Of a DNA stretch of 64,000 nt, positions 1 through 12,134 are shown piece by piece. The first letter of the stretch is position 1, and the number at the start of each line of letters is the position of its first letter. The notes beneath the pieces are model-generated. The model was not told the DNA's origin, made no database searches, and saw only the letters and a list, made by a program, of their open reading frames with translations. Source of the DNA: Qipengyuania nanhaisediminis (GTDB lineage Bacteria > Pseudomonadota > Alphaproteobacteria > Sphingomonadales > Sphingomonadaceae); contig NZ_FOWZ01000001.1 in assembly GCF_900115585.1 (NCBI RefSeq), positions 951,461 to 1,015,460 of the forward strand, in the 5' to 3' direction. The translations under genes were made by a program, and so were the position numbers.

Positions 1-71
1 CGGTTATCACCCGACGCGGTTCGACCGCGCGAAACACTCGCTTCATCAATTTCCGGCGAGACGATTTACAG

Positions 72-91
72 ATATAAAAATATCTTTATAT
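72..91. promoter_or_regulatory. Palindromic operator upstream of the ArsR-methyltransferase gene
   Basis: The sequence shows ATATAAA, a six-base AT-rich spacer and TTTATAT: a perfect 7-bp inverted repeat ending nine bases before the ATG at 101. A second, overlapping dyad (GATAT-AAAA-ATATC, 71-84) shares the site. The stretch is strikingly AT-rich against its GC-rich surroundings. ArsR-family repressors bind short AT-rich dyads like this near their own promoter, so autoregulation and control of the downstream metF-metH genes is the inference. The position would block the promoter or the start of transcription. Confidence 0.65.
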
Positions 92-100
92 GTTCGGGAA

Positions 101-1060
101 ATGCGGACCGAAGCGATCTTCCGTGCCCTTTCCGATCCGACCCGGATGCGTATCCTGCGCCTCCTGGGGTCGATGGAACTCGCGGTGGGCGAAATCGCAC
201 AAGTACTCGGACAGAGCCAGCCACGGGTGTCGCGCCACATCGGCATCCTGTGCGATGCCGGACTGGCCGAACGGCGCCGGGAAGGTAGCTGGATATTCCT
301 TCGCGCACGCAGCGATACTCCGATGTGCGGCGATGTCCTGGACCTTCTCTGCCAGGCGGAAGAGGTGGACGAGGAACTCGGGGCCCTGTGCGAGGGCGAT
401 CGACGCAAACTTTCCGAAATCCGTTCTGCAAGAGAGCATCAGGCCGAGCAGTATTTCGCAGATCATGCCCACGATTGGGACGAACTGCGCCGCCTCCATT
501 CCTCGGACGACGAAGTGGAAAGCGCCCTGCGATCCGCCCTGGGCGAAGGAGGGCTTGGACGCCTGCTCGATATCGGCACGGGAACAGGCCGGATGGCGGA
601 GCTGTTCGCCGAAAAAGCGGACCACATCGTCGCGCTGGACAAGAGCCTTGCCATGTTGCGCGTGGCCCGTGCCAAGCTCCAGCACCTGCCTACCGATCGT
701 GTGGAGCTGATGCAGGGGGACTTCGCTTCTCTCCCGTTCCCGCAAGACAGTTTCGATACGGTCCTGTTTCACCAGGTGCTGCATTTCGCAACCGACCCAC
801 GCCCGGTTCTGGCGGAAGCGGCACGAGTTACGCGGGAAGGCGGCCGGATCGCCATCGTGGACTTCGCTGCACACCACCGTGAAGACCTGCGCGAGCGCCA
901 TGCCCACGCACGCCTGGGTTTTGCCGACGAGCACATGGCGGGATTGCTGTTCGAGGCAGGATACGATCCGGCCGACCCGATATCGCTCGAGGATGGCGAG
1001 CTGGCAGTTAAAATATGGGTCGCGCGCCGCGATGCGGCCCAAGCAAGGAAAGTAATGTGA
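101..1060 (+). CDS. ArsR-family HTH regulator fused to a SAM-dependent methyltransferase domain (SamR/SahR-like methionine regulator)
   Basis: A 319-aa protein in two parts. Residues about 1-75 are an ArsR/SmtB winged helix (LSDPTRMRILRLL, then a recognition helix with QPRVSRHI). The region usually holding the metal-binding CxC motif has no cysteines, so metal sensing is unlikely. Residues about 130-300 form a class I methyltransferase fold with motif I DIGTGTGR, followed by an acidic residue at the next strand (ALDKS) and QGDFASLPF. ArsR-family methionine regulators that respond to SAM or SAH are known in Proteobacteria, and the neighbours metF and metH fit such a role. The ATG at 101 lies just after the operator at 72-91. 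The stop overlaps the metF start by four bases. Whether the methyltransferase domain is catalytic or only senses ligand cannot be told from sequence. Confidence 0.85.
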   Translation: MRTEAIFRALSDPTRMRILRLLGSMELAVGEIAQVLGQSQPRVSRHIGILCDAGLAERRREGSWIFLRARSDTPMCGDVLDLLCQAEEVDEELGALCEGDRRKLSEIRSAREHQAEQYFADHAHDWDELRRLHSSDDEVESALRSALGEGGLGRLLDIGTGTGRMAELFAEKADHIVALDKSLAMLRVARAKLQHLPTDRVELMQGDFASLPFPQDSFDTVLFHQVLHFATDPRPVLAEAARVTREGGRIAIVDFAAHHREDLRERHAHARLGFADEHMAGLLFEAGYDPADPISLEDGELAVKIWVARRDAAQARKVM

Positions 1061-1977
1061 GTCCGACACTCGACCAGATGCGTGAAGCGCAGAGAGCCCT
1101 GGAAACCCCGCTGTTTTCGGGCCTTCCGGGCGATATCGACGTCAGTTTCGAATTCTTCCCGCCCAAGAGCGACAAGATGGCGCAGACGCTCTGGGAAAGC
1201 GTCGAAACCCTGGCGCCCCTGTCGCCGCGCTTTGTTTCCGTGACATACGGGGCGGGCGGTTCCACCCGGGAACGAACCCATGCGGCAGTCCGCCGGATCG
1301 TGAACGAAACCTCGATGCCCGCTGCGGCCCACCTGACGTGCGTCAACGCGACGCGCGAGGAAGTCGACGCCGTGGCCCGCGAATACTGGGACGAAGGTGT
1401 GCGGCATATCGTCGCGCTACGCGGGGATCCGCCGGAAGGCGGAACCGCCTACACGCCGCACCCCGGTGGTTATGCCAATGCGGTCGAATTGATTGCCGGC
1501 CTGAAGCGGATTGCCGATTTTGAAATCTCGGTCGCAGCCTACCCCGAAGTGCACCCGGATTCTCCCGATCGGCAGGCCGATCTCGACAATCTGAAGCGCA
1601 AGTTCGATGCCGGCGCGACCCGCGCGATCACCCAGTTCTTCTTCGAGCCGGAATGTTTCTTCGATTTCCGAGACAAGGCCGTCGCTGCCGGGATCGAGGG
1701 CGAGATCGTGCCCGGGATCATGCCGGTCCTGAGCTTCGGCGCCGTCCAGCGCATGAGCGGCCTGTGCGGCACCGGCATCCCCGAATGGATGGAAGGGCTG
1801 TTTGCAGGGCTCGATGAGAAGCCCGATGCCCGCCAGCTGGTTTCGGCCACCATCGCCGCCGAAATGTGTCGCCGCCTGTATGCCGGCGGCGTTCGCCAGT
1901 TCCATTTCTACACTCTCAACCGCGCCGAGCTGAGCTATGCGATTTGCCATATGCTCGGCCTGCGACCTAAGGCCTGA
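1057..1977 (+). CDS. metF: 5,10-methylenetetrahydrofolate reductase
   Basis: The enzyme reduces methylene-THF to methyl-THF with FAD and NAD(P)H, supplying the methyl group for methionine synthase. The N-terminal FEFFPPK motif carries the expected catalytic glutamate (Glu32), and RGDPP supplies the conserved FAD-side aspartate. The chosen GTG start at 1057 follows an AAGGAAAG ribosome site at 1046-1051 and overlaps the regulator stop as GTGA, giving 306 residues, normal for the family. An upstream in-frame ATG at 1015 would add 14 residues inside the previous gene and lacks a good ribosome site. It is followed after two bases by metH, so all four genes from 101 to 5632 are probably one transcript. 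Confidence 0.93.
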   Translation: MSPTLDQMREAQRALETPLFSGLPGDIDVSFEFFPPKSDKMAQTLWESVETLAPLSPRFVSVTYGAGGSTRERTHAAVRRIVNETSMPAAAHLTCVNATREEVDAVAREYWDEGVRHIVALRGDPPEGGTAYTPHPGGYANAVELIAGLKRIADFEISVAAYPEVHPDSPDRQADLDNLKRKFDAGATRAITQFFFEPECFFDFRDKAVAAGIEGEIVPGIMPVLSFGAVQRMSGLCGTGIPEWMEGLFAGLDEKPDARQLVSATIAAEMCRRLYAGGVRQFHFYTLNRAELSYAICHMLGLRPKA

Positions 1978-1979
1978 CA

Positions 1980-3019
1980 ATGTCCAAGAGAGACGAATTC
2001 ATCGCCGCTGCAGCGCAGCGCATCCTGATCAAGGACGGGCCCTATGGCACCGAGATCCAGCGCGCCAATCTCGCCCCCGAGGACTATGCGGCGGGCACAG
2101 ACCTGACGCAGGACCAGAAAGGCAATAACGACCTGGTCAACCTCACCCAGCCGCAGGTGATCCGCAAAATTTGCGACAGTTATATCGACGCGGGCGCACA
2201 TATCCTCGCAACCAACACCTTCAACGCCAACCGGATCAGCCAGGCGGATTATGGCGCCGAGGGGCTTGTGCGCGAGATCAACGTTTCAGCCGCTCGCATC
2301 ATCCGTGAGGCAATCGACGCACGCGAGGATGGGGTCCAGCGTTTTGTCGCAGGGGCGGTGGGGCCGACCAACAAGACCCTATCCCTTTCGCCGGATGTCG
2401 AAGACCCCGGTTACCGTGAAGTGAGCTTCGACGAGATCGTCGACGTCTACCGCGAACAATGCGCAGCGCTGATCGAGGGCGGGGCCGATTTCATCCTGGT
2501 GGAGACGGTTTTCGATACGCTCAATTGCAAGGCCGCGATCATGGCCGTGAAGCAGTTGGAGCGCGAGCTCAGGCAGGACATCCCGGTGATGATCTCGCTC
2601 ACCCTGACCGACCTTTCCGGGCGCAACCTGTCCGGCCACACGGTGGAGGCATTCTGGCACACGGTGCGTCACGCCAAGCCTTTGACAATCGGCCTCAATT
2701 GCAGCTTCGGCGCGGAGCAATTGCGGCCCCACGTCCAGATCCTGTCAGACATCGCCGACACCTACCTCATGGCCTATCCCAATGCGGGCCTGCCGAACGA
2801 TCTCGGTGAATATGACGAGGTGCCTGAGACGACGGCCGCGCTGACCCGCGTGTGGGCGGAAAACGGCCGTATCAATGCGCTGGGCGGATGCTGCGGATCG
2901 ACGCCTGATCATATCGCCGCGATGGCCCGCGCCGTTGAAGGGCTGACGCCGCGCAGTGTCCCGGACAGCGAGGCTGAAATGCGCCTCGCAGGACTTGAAC
3001 CTTTCACGATTGCCGCCTG

Positions 3020-3020
<1 letters not shown>
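1980..3020 (+). CDS. metH: Methionine synthase, homocysteine-binding module (split MetH, part 1)
   Basis: This 346-aa protein is the zinc-dependent homocysteine-activating barrel of cobalamin-dependent methionine synthase. The three zinc thiolates are visible: Cys241 in LNCSFG and Cys304-Cys305 in GGCCGSTP. The N-terminal DGPYGTE and the ATNTFNAN segment are typical of the S-methyltransferase family. In Escherichia coli this module is the first of four on one chain. Here it is a separate gene that ends exactly where the next begins (TGATG, one base shared), so the two halves are translationally coupled. It could be mislabelled as a stand-alone homocysteine S-methyltransferase, but adjacency to the remaining modules argues for split MetH. 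Confidence 0.93.
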
Positions 3021-5632
<2,612 letters not shown>

Positions 5633-5689
5633 CCGCAGCGCCGTGATCGCGCAGGGCTGAACCGTCGGCTGCAGGAGCGATTCTGCGGC

Positions 5690-5886
5690 AGGCGCGCATG
5701 GGAGAGCCTGTGCGGGGGACACCCGCCCGGCGCCGAAGGAGCAACCGCCCCGGAAACTCTCAGGCCAAGGGACCGTGCGCTGCCATCGACACTCTGGAAA
5801 GCGTTTGTCGCAGCCGCGGCAGACCACCGAAGGGGTACGCGTGCTCATTTGCGCGCCAGTCTCTCAGGTTTCCCGACAGAGGGGGC
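5690..5886 (+). promoter_or_regulatory. Tandem glycine riboswitch upstream of the gcv operon
   Basis: Two glycine aptamers follow each other. The first (about 5690-5778) has GGAGAGCC, the core GCCGAAGGAGCAA and closing AACTCTCAGGCCAAGG. The second (about 5785-5886) has CTCTGGAAAG, ACCGAAGGGG and TCTCTCAGGTTTCCCGACAGAGG. These are the conserved blocks of the glycine riboswitch family, and the downstream gene is gcvT, its commonest target. Glycine binding normally switches the cleavage operon on. The region therefore should not be read as coding, although an open frame runs through it. The boundaries are approximate because pairing was judged by eye. Confidence 0.93.
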
Positions 5887-5898
5887 ATGGGTTGTTTC

Positions 5899-5916
5899 AG
5901 CGCCGTTCGCGGCGCT
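5899..5916 (+). promoter_or_regulatory. UUCG-loop hairpin between glycine riboswitch and gcvT (candidate expression platform)
   Basis: AGCGCCG, a TTCG loop and CGGCGCT form a perfect eight-pair (including A-T) stem directly after the second aptamer. It has no following T-run, so it is not a classical terminator. Its place between the aptamer and the ribosome site at 5932-5937 suggests a part in translational control, or simply insulation of the aptamer fold. The role is inference. Confidence 0.5.
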
Positions 5917-5943
5917 TCCATGCTTGCCACCAAGGGATGCGTC

Positions 5944-7131
5944 TTGAGCGATAATACCGACACACCGCAGGAAATCGAACAGCTGCCGCTGGATGCCTGG
6001 CATCGCCGCAAGGGCGCCCGCATGGTGCCGTTCGCGGGCTATGAAATGCCGATCCAGTACTCGGCGGAATCGGGCGGCGGGATCGTTGCCGAGCATGAAT
6101 GGACGCGCAGCCAGGCGGGCCTGTTCGATGTCAGCCATATGGGCCAGCTGATGCTGACCGGCGACAACGTCGCGGCGGAGCTCGAAAAACTGCTGCCCGG
6201 CGCGATCACCACGCTGAAGCCCGGCAAGGTGCGCTATTCGTTGCTTATCGACGAGGACGGCGGCATTCTAGATGACCTCATGGTCACCAATGCCACGCCG
6301 TGGATCGAGGCCGACGAAGAAGCTGGCACCGAAGGGCATTGGGGCGATCCGGCCTACTACCTGGTCGTCAACGGCGCGATGAAGTGGGACGATATCGCCC
6401 ACCTTCGCGAGCACCTGCCCGACGAAATCACGCTGACCCACATGGACGAGCACGCGCTGGTCGCCCTGCAAGGTCCCAACGCTGCCACCGCGCTCAACCG
6501 CGTCATGCGCAACACGATCGAAGACATGATCTTCATGGAAAGCGTGGTCCACGACTTCGGCGAATGGCCGCTGCGCATCACACGCGCGGGCTATACCGGC
6601 GAAGACGGCTTCGAAATCTCGGTTCCCGCCGAATTCGCCGAGAGCCTGTGCGATCGCTTGTGTGCCGAAATCGAGGTTCGCCCCTGCGGCCTGGGCGCGC
6701 GCGACAGCCTGCGCCTCGAAGCCGGCCTGCCGCTCTATGGCCATGACATCACGACCGAAACCGATCCCGTCTCGGCCGATCTCGGCTTTGCGCTGACCAA
6801 GCGTCGCCGCGAGGAAGGCGGCTGGATGGGCTATGAAAAAGTGATGGACGTTTTCAACTCCGGCGCCGCACGCAAGCGCGTCGGCCTGACCTTCGAAGGG
6901 CGCCTGCCCGCCCGCGAAGGGGCCAAGGTTTTCGACGGCGATACCGAAATCGGCCGCATCACCAGCGGCGGCTTTTCGCCTTCGCTCGGACACCCGATTG
7001 CGATGGGATACCTTGAAAAAAGCCACATCGAACCGGGAACCGAGGTCGAGGTCGAGGTTCGTAACAAGAGACTGCCCGCGAAGGTCACGACCATGCCCTT
7101 CGTCCCCCACCGCTATCACAGAGGGAAGTGA
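5944..7131 (+). CDS. gcvT: Glycine cleavage system aminomethyltransferase (T protein)
   Basis: The T protein takes the methylene group from the lipoyl arm of H protein to tetrahydrofolate, releasing ammonia. The sequence has the N-terminal [15 protein letters not shown], the folate-site segment [13 protein letters not shown] and the C-terminal [12 protein letters not shown]. Start choice matters because the frame stays open through the riboswitch. A TTG at 5944 has AAGGGA at 5932-5937 and gives 395 residues. An ATG at 5920 sits next to the hairpin with no clear ribosome site, and one at 5887 lies on the aptamer edge. TTG is preferred. The stop is followed within five bases by gcvH. Confidence 0.93.
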   Translation: MSDNTDTPQEIEQLPLDAWHRRKGARMVPFAGYEMPIQYSAESGGGIVAEHEWTRSQAGLFDVSHMGQLMLTGDNVAAELEKLLPGAITTLKPGKVRYSLLIDEDGGILDDLMVTNATPWIEADEEAGTEGHWGDPAYYLVVNGAMKWDDIAHLREHLPDEITLTHMDEHALVALQGPNAATALNRVMRNTIEDMIFMESVVHDFGEWPLRITRAGYTGEDGFEISVPAEFAESLCDRLCAEIEVRPCGLGARDSLRLEAGLPLYGHDITTETDPVSADLGFALTKRRREEGGWMGYEKVMDVFNSGAARKRVGLTFEGRLPAREGAKVFDGDTEIGRITSGGFSPSLGHPIAMGYLEKSHIEPGTEVEVEVRNKRLPAKVTTMPFVPHRYHRGK

Positions 7132-7136
7132 GACAG

Positions 7137-7508
7137 ATGGCCCGTTATTTCACCGAAGAACACGAATGGATCGACCTGGAAGGAGACACCGCCACGGTCG
7201 GCATCACCGATTACGCGCAGGGTCAGCTTGGCGACATCGTGTTCGTCGAACTGCCCGAAAGCGGCACCATGCTGGAAAAGGGCAAGGACGCTGCCGTGGT
7301 CGAAAGCGTCAAGGCCGCGAGCGACGTCTACGCGCCCATCAGCGGTGAAGTGACGGAAGCCAATTCCGCGCTCGAAGACGATCCGGCGCTGGTCAACACC
7401 TCGCCCGAGGAAGACGGGTGGTTCTTCCGCATGACCGTTTCCGACAAGTCCCAGCTCGAAGGGCTGATGGACGACAAGGCCTACAAGAGCTTCTGCGACG
7501 AGCTTTGA
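7137..7508 (+). CDS. gcvH: Glycine cleavage system H protein (lipoyl carrier)
   Basis: The H protein shuttles the aminomethyl group between P and T proteins on a lipoylated lysine. The 123-aa chain begins [11 protein letters not shown] and has the lipoylation site [12 protein letters not shown] with Lys59 as the attachment residue. The ATG at 7137 follows GAGGGAAG at 7121-7128. An upstream in-frame GTG at 7128 overlaps that site and is less likely. The gene sits between gcvT and gcvPA in the order usual for alphaproteobacteria with a two-chain P protein. Confidence 0.95.
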   Translation: MARYFTEEHEWIDLEGDTATVGITDYAQGQLGDIVFVELPESGTMLEKGKDAAVVESVKAASDVYAPISGEVTEANSALEDDPALVNTSPEEDGWFFRMTVSDKSQLEGLMDDKAYKSFCDEL

Positions 7509-7542
7509 TCTAAACGCCCGACCGGGCGCCAGGGGTTATTCA

Positions 7543-8910
7543 ATGCGTTATCTGCCGCTTACCGAAGCCGATCGTTCGGCGATGCTTGAGACGATCGGTG
7601 CGCCCGATGTGGACGCGCTGTTTTCCGACGTGCCCGAAGAGGCGCGGCTGACCGGCCCGATCGAGGGCCTGCCCATGCACGCCAGCGAAATGGCGGTCGA
7701 AAAGCACATGCGGCGGCTGTCGAAGAAGAACCTTGCGGCTTCCGATGCAGCGTTTTTCCTCGGGGCAGGGGCGTACAAGCACCACGTCCCGGCCAGCGTC
7801 GATCATATCATCCAGCGCGGCGAATTCCTTACCGCCTACACGCCCTACCAGCCGGAAATCGCGCAGGGCACGCTGCAGATGCTGTTCGAGTTCCAGACGC
7901 AGGTCGCGCGGCTCTATGGCTGTCATGTGGCCAATGCCTCGATGTACGACGGCTCGACTGCCTGCTGGGAAGCGGTTGCCATGGCCAGCCGGATCGCGCG
8001 CGGCAAGAAGCGCAAGGTCGTGCTCTCGGGCGCCTTGCATCCCCATTACGCCGAGGTCGTGAAGACCATGGCGAAGTTCACCGAAGACGAGATCGCTCAT
8101 GCGAGTCCCGCCTTGCAGGCACAGCCCGACAATGACGGGCTGATCGCACGGATCGACGACGACACCAGCTGCGTGGTCGTCCAGTACCCCGACATCCTCG
8201 GCCGCGTGACCGACCTGCAGCCGATCGCCGATGCGGCGCACGAGAAGGGCGCGCTGCTGATCGTCGTCAACACGGAGCCGGTGGCTCTGGGCGCAATCAG
8301 GTCGCCCGGCGAAATGGGCGCGGACATCGTGGTGGGTGAAGGGCAGTCGCTCGGCGTCGGCCTCCAGTTCGGCGGCCCGTATCTCGGCCTCTTCGCCGTC
8401 ACCAGCCCGAAGCACGTGCGCCAGATGCCGGGTCGCCTGTGCGGTGAGACCGTCGACGCGGAAGGCAAGCGCGGTTTCGTCCTGACGCTGTCGACGCGCG
8501 AACAGCATATCCGCCGTGAGAAAGCGACGTCGAATATCTGCACCAATTCAGGTCTCTGTGCTCTGGCATTCAGCGTGCACATGACGCTGCTGGGCGAGAA
8601 GGGCCTGCGCCGCTTGGCGATGGAGAACCACTGCCTCGCCTGTCACGCCGCCGACCGGCTCGCAAAGGTGCCGGGCGTGAGCGTCCTCAACGACAGTTTC
8701 TTCAACGAATTCACGATCCGGCTCGGCACCGATGCGCGCGCAGTCGTGCGCACTCTGGCAGAGCGGGATATCCTCGCCGGCGTATCGCTCGGCCGGCTAT
8801 TCCCGAACAATGCCGAGCTTGCCGATGGCCTGCTGGTCGCGGTCACCGAAACCACCACCGAGGAGGACATCGAGACCCTTGCCTCCGCACTCGAGGAGGT
8901 GCTGTCATGA
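7543..8910 (+). CDS. gcvPA: Glycine dehydrogenase (decarboxylating) subunit 1
   Basis: This 455-aa chain is the N-terminal half of the P protein, which decarboxylates glycine with PLP and loads the aminomethyl group on H protein. Family features include [11 protein letters not shown] at the start, [11 protein letters not shown] and GRLCGETVD. The PLP lysine is on the partner chain, so this half is structural and shapes the active site. It ends in an ATGA overlap with gcvPB, which fits equal expression of the two subunits. The 34-base gap from gcvH contains a small CGCCC/GGGCG hairpin at 7515-7528 that could modestly tune expression. Confidence 0.94.
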   Translation: MRYLPLTEADRSAMLETIGAPDVDALFSDVPEEARLTGPIEGLPMHASEMAVEKHMRRLSKKNLAASDAAFFLGAGAYKHHVPASVDHIIQRGEFLTAYTPYQPEIAQGTLQMLFEFQTQVARLYGCHVANASMYDGSTACWEAVAMASRIARGKKRKVVLSGALHPHYAEVVKTMAKFTEDEIAHASPALQAQPDNDGLIARIDDDTSCVVVQYPDILGRVTDLQPIADAAHEKGALLIVVNTEPVALGAIRSPGEMGADIVVGEGQSLGVGLQFGGPYLGLFAVTSPKHVRQMPGRLCGETVDAEGKRGFVLTLSTREQHIRREKATSNICTNSGLCALAFSVHMTLLGEKGLRRLAMENHCLACHAADRLAKVPGVSVLNDSFFNEFTIRLGTDARAVVRTLAERDILAGVSLGRLFPNNAELADGLLVAVTETTTEEDIETLASALEEVLS

Positions 8911-10514
8911 GCGCGCCGAACCAGTCCGGCTGGAAGCCCGGCACCCCGGTAGAAGATCACAACGCGATGAGCGGACCCGACACCGTCACCGGCAACCGCG
9001 CGCTGATGCTTGAGGAGCCGCTGCTGTTCGAGATCGGTCATGTCGAGACGACCGGCGTGGACCTGCCTGAACCTTCGGGCGCGACAACGCGTCTCGGAGG
9101 CATGGACCGCGCAGAGGCGATCGGCCTGCCGGGCCTGTCCGAGCCTGAGGCGGTGCGCCACTACACGCGACTGTCGCGCCAGAATTACGGCATCGATCTC
9201 GGCTTCTTTCCGCTGGGCAGTTGCACGATGAAGCATAACCCGCGCCTCAACGAGAAGGTCGCGCGGATGCCCGGCTTCGCCGATGTCCATCCGCTGCAGC
9301 CGGTCCAGACCGTGCGCGGTGCGCTGGAAGTCATCAACGAGCTGGCTCACTGGCTTATCGCACTCACCGGCATGCACGGCGTTGCGATGAGCCCGAAGGC
9401 GGGCGCGCATGGTGAATTGTGCGGGATCCTCTGCATCCGCGCCGCCCTCGAAGCACGCGGCGATGCCCGCAAGGTCGTGCTGGTCCCCGAAAGCGCGCAC
9501 GGCACGAACCCGGCGACCGCTGCCTTTGCCGGCTACGAGGTCGAGGATATTCCCGCCACGCCCGAAGGCCGCGTTGATCTCGAAGCGCTCAAGGCGCGCC
9601 TTGGTCCGGATGTGGCCGCGGTGATGATCACCAATCCCAATACCTGCGGCCTGTTCGAGCGCGACATGAAGGCGATCTCGGACGCGGTGCACGCAGCGGG
9701 TGGCTTCGTCTATTGCGACGGCGCGAACTTCAACGCCATTGTCGGCAAGGTCCGCCCTGGCGACCTTGGCGTCGATGCGATGCATATCAACCTGCACAAG
9801 ACATTCTCGACCCCGCATGGCGGCGGTGGACCCGGTTCCGGCCCGGTCGTGCTGTCGGAAGCGCTCGCGCCGTATGGCCCGCTTCCCTACGTGGTTCGCG
9901 GCAAGGATGGCGAGGTGCACCTCGTGGAAGAAGAAAACGCGGACCAGTACGGACACACGCAATCCTTCGGCCGCATGACCGCGTTCCATGGCCAGATGGG
10001 CATGTTCAGCCGTGCGCTGACCTATATGCTCAGCCACGGTGCGGACGGGCTGAAGCAGGTGGCCGAGGACGCCGTGCTGAATGCCAATTACGTGCTGCGC
10101 AGTCTCGACGACGTGCTCGATGCGCCCTTCGGGCCGAGTGGGCCGTGCATGCACGAGGCGCTGTTCTCCGACGCCGGTTTTGCCGAGGACATCTCGACGC
10201 TCGATCTCGCCAAGGGGCTGATCGACGAAGGCTATCACCCGATGACCATGTACTTCCCGCTGGTGGTGCATGGCGCGATGCTGATCGAGCCGACCGAGAC
10301 CGAGAGCAAGGCTGCGCTCGACCAGTTCATCGCCGCGCTGCGCAGCGTGGCGGAACGGGCGAAGGCCGGGGATGCGACGCTCAAGACCGCGCCGCACTAC
10401 GCGCCGCGCCGCCGCCTCGATGAAACGCTCGCCGCACGCAAGCCCGTGCTGGCGTATGAGGAGCCGGTGGCGCCTTCAGGCCAGCCGACGATGAGCGAGC
10501 AGGGCGGGCGTTGA
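8907..10514 (+). CDS. gcvPB: Glycine dehydrogenase (decarboxylating) subunit 2
   Basis: The catalytic half of the two-chain P protein, 535 aa. The PLP-binding lysine is Lys298 in [16 protein letters not shown], and the aminotransferase-like fold shows [10 protein letters not shown] and [11 protein letters not shown] upstream. The ATG overlaps the gcvPA stop as ATGA and is preceded by GAGGAGGT. It completes the T-H-P1-P2 set. The L protein (dihydrolipoyl dehydrogenase) is not in the window and is normally shared with other complexes. Confidence 0.95.
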   Translation: MSAPNQSGWKPGTPVEDHNAMSGPDTVTGNRALMLEEPLLFEIGHVETTGVDLPEPSGATTRLGGMDRAEAIGLPGLSEPEAVRHYTRLSRQNYGIDLGFFPLGSCTMKHNPRLNEKVARMPGFADVHPLQPVQTVRGALEVINELAHWLIALTGMHGVAMSPKAGAHGELCGILCIRAALEARGDARKVVLVPESAHGTNPATAAFAGYEVEDIPATPEGRVDLEALKARLGPDVAAVMITNPNTCGLFERDMKAISDAVHAAGGFVYCDGANFNAIVGKVRPGDLGVDAMHINLHKTFSTPHGGGGPGSGPVVLSEALAPYGPLPYVVRGKDGEVHLVEEENADQYGHTQSFGRMTAFHGQMGMFSRALTYMLSHGADGLKQVAEDAVLNANYVLRSLDDVLDAPFGPSGPCMHEALFSDAGFAEDISTLDLAKGLIDEGYHPMTMYFPLVVHGAMLIEPTETESKAALDQFIAALRSVAERAKAGDATLKTAPHYAPRRRLDETLAARKPVLAYEEPVAPSGQPTMSEQGGR

Positions 10515-10530
10515 TCGCCGAGCGGCGGTC

Positions 10531-11265
10531 ATGAAGATCGTCTTCAGCCGCAAGGGCTTCGACAGCGCGGCAGGCGGCGGTGCCTCGCCGATTGTGGACG
10601 GTGTGCCCGTGAGCCTGCCGATTCCCGCCGGCGTGGCTTCGAACACGAGCTATGGCGCGCTCGGGCTGGGCGAACACGCGCAGGCAGCCAGCCGGGGCAA
10701 GCTCGGCGAGGCGGACCTGTGCCACCACGATCCGATGTTCACGGGCGACGGCAACTGCATCTTCGGACAGGTCGGCGCGGCGCAGACGCATCTCGCCAAT
10801 CAGGGTGTCGGCGTGGGCGATATCTTCCTGTTTTTCGGCCTGTTCCGCGAAGAGGCGAGCGGCGAGCCCCATCACCGCATCTTCGGCTGGATGGAGGTGG
10901 AGCGCATGGTTCACCTCGCCAGCTGCAGCGAAGAGGAGCGCGATGAATTCCGCGCTCATCACCATCCGCACGTGCTCGCCATGCACGGCAGCAACGACTG
11001 CCTCTATGTCGGCCCGGGTGGCACAGCCAACCGCGCCTCACCCGCATTGCGGCTCACGGTCGAGGAAGGGCCGCCATCGCTGTGGAACCGGCCCTCCTGG
11101 CTAAAGCGCGGCGGGCTGACCTATCACGACCGCGCGGACCGCTGGCTTCGCGGACGCAGGCTGAAAAGCGTCGCGCGTGGCCAGCAATTCGTCGCCGACA
11201 TCGGTCGCCGCAAAGCCCCGCGCGAATGGCTCGCGGAGGTGCTGGAAGACCTCAGAGCGTCTTGA
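10531..11265 (+). CDS. Nmad3 (nucleotide modification associated domain 3) family protein
   Basis: A 244-aa protein starting MKIVFSRKGFDS and followed by GGGASPIVDG, a hallmark opening of the Nmad3 family; CHHDPMF, GQVGAAQTHL and GDIFLFFGLF are further shared blocks as I recall them. Nmad families were defined by computation from gene neighbourhoods of DNA hypermodification systems; no reaction is established here. The gene lies 16 bases after gcvPB on the same strand and may be read through from the gcv operon. Its last 14 bases overlap the end of convergent mmsB. No DNA methylase, glycosyltransferase or phage gene is nearby, so a housekeeping role is as likely as DNA modification. Confidence 0.75.
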   Translation: MKIVFSRKGFDSAAGGGASPIVDGVPVSLPIPAGVASNTSYGALGLGEHAQAASRGKLGEADLCHHDPMFTGDGNCIFGQVGAAQTHLANQGVGVGDIFLFFGLFREEASGEPHHRIFGWMEVERMVHLASCSEEERDEFRAHHHPHVLAMHGSNDCLYVGPGGTANRASPALRLTVEEGPPSLWNRPSWLKRGGLTYHDRADRWLRGRRLKSVARGQQFVADIGRRKAPREWLAEVLEDLRAS

Positions 11266-12118
11266 TCACCGAGGAGAAATCGAGGCCGCCGTGTTCCTTG
11301 GCGAGTTCCTCGTAGATCTCCGCCGCTTTCGCGCCGAGCACGGTGGTCGCATCCACATCCTTCGCCGCATCCATCGCCAGGCGCAGGTCCTTCAGCATCA
11401 GCGCCGTGGCGAAGCCGCCCTTGTAATCATTGTCCGCCGGGCTTTCGACGCCCACGCCGGGCATCGGCGTATATGCGTTGAGCGACCAGCAATAGCCGGA
11501 GGACTGCGAGCTGATCTCGTAGAACTTCTGCGGGTCGAGACCGAGCTTTTCGGCCATCTTCATCGCTTCGGCGGTGCCGATCATCGAGATGGCGAGCAGC
11601 ATGTTGTTGCAGATCTTGGCCGTCTGTCCCGCGCCTGCATCGCCTGCGTGGATCACGGCCTTGCCCATCGCCTGAAGCACCTCTTCGGCGCGCCCGAATG
11701 CCTTGTCGGTCCCGCCGACCATGAAGGTGAGCGTGCCGCCGTTGGCCGCCGCGATCCCGCCCGAAACAGGGGCGTCGACCATGTCGTATCCGGCAGCTTC
11801 GGCCTTGGCGATCACCTCCTTGGCGGTGGCGACGTCGATAGTCGAGCAATCGAGCAGGACTGCGCCTTCGGGTGCCTTTCCGATCACGCTGCCTTCGTAG
11901 ACCGATTTCACGATCCCGCCATTGGGGAGCATGGTCACGACACCGTCGACACCCTGCACGGCTTCGGTTGCGTCGGTGAAGGTCGCGCAGCCATTGTCCC
12001 TGGCCGTCGCCAGCGCCTCTTCCGATAGGTCGAAGGCGTTCACCTCATGCCCCGCCTTCACGAGGTTCGCGGCCATCCCGCCGCCCATATTGCCGAGGCC
12101 GATGAAGGCGATTTTCAT
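11252..12118 (-). CDS. mmsB: 3-hydroxyisobutyrate dehydrogenase
   Basis: Oxidises 3-hydroxyisobutyrate to methylmalonate semialdehyde with NAD, the penultimate step of valine degradation. The 288-aa chain has the Rossmann motif GLGNMGGGM, the substrate signature DAPVSGG at about residue 115, and the catalytic Lys168 in QTAKICNN. The start follows a GGAGAGAG ribosome site. The gene lies downstream of the enoyl-CoA hydratase but is set apart by a terminator and a 213-base gap with two hairpins, so it probably has its own promoter. The other pathway genes are directly upstream on the same strand. Confidence 0.93.
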   Translation of the reverse strand: MKIAFIGLGNMGGGMAANLVKAGHEVNAFDLSEEALATARDNGCATFTDATEAVQGVDGVVTMLPNGGIVKSVYEGSVIGKAPEGAVLLDCSTIDVATAKEVIAKAEAAGYDMVDAPVSGGIAAANGGTLTFMVGGTDKAFGRAEEVLQAMGKAVIHAGDAGAGQTAKICNNMLLAISMIGTAEAMKMAEKLGLDPQKFYEISSQSSGYCWSLNAYTPMPGVGVESPADNDYKGGFATALMLKDLRLAMDAAKDVDATTVLGAKAAEIYEELAKEHGGLDFSSVIKTL

Positions 12119-12134
12119 GATCTCTCTCCGTCTA

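Noticed and set aside
1..60. GCGGT-TCG-ACCGC hairpin at 16-28.
   Set aside because: No T-run follows and the upstream gene is outside the window, so a terminator cannot be supported.
5698..5943. Apparent 82-residue N-terminal extension of gcvT.
   Set aside because: It translates the glycine riboswitch; the residues match no T protein.
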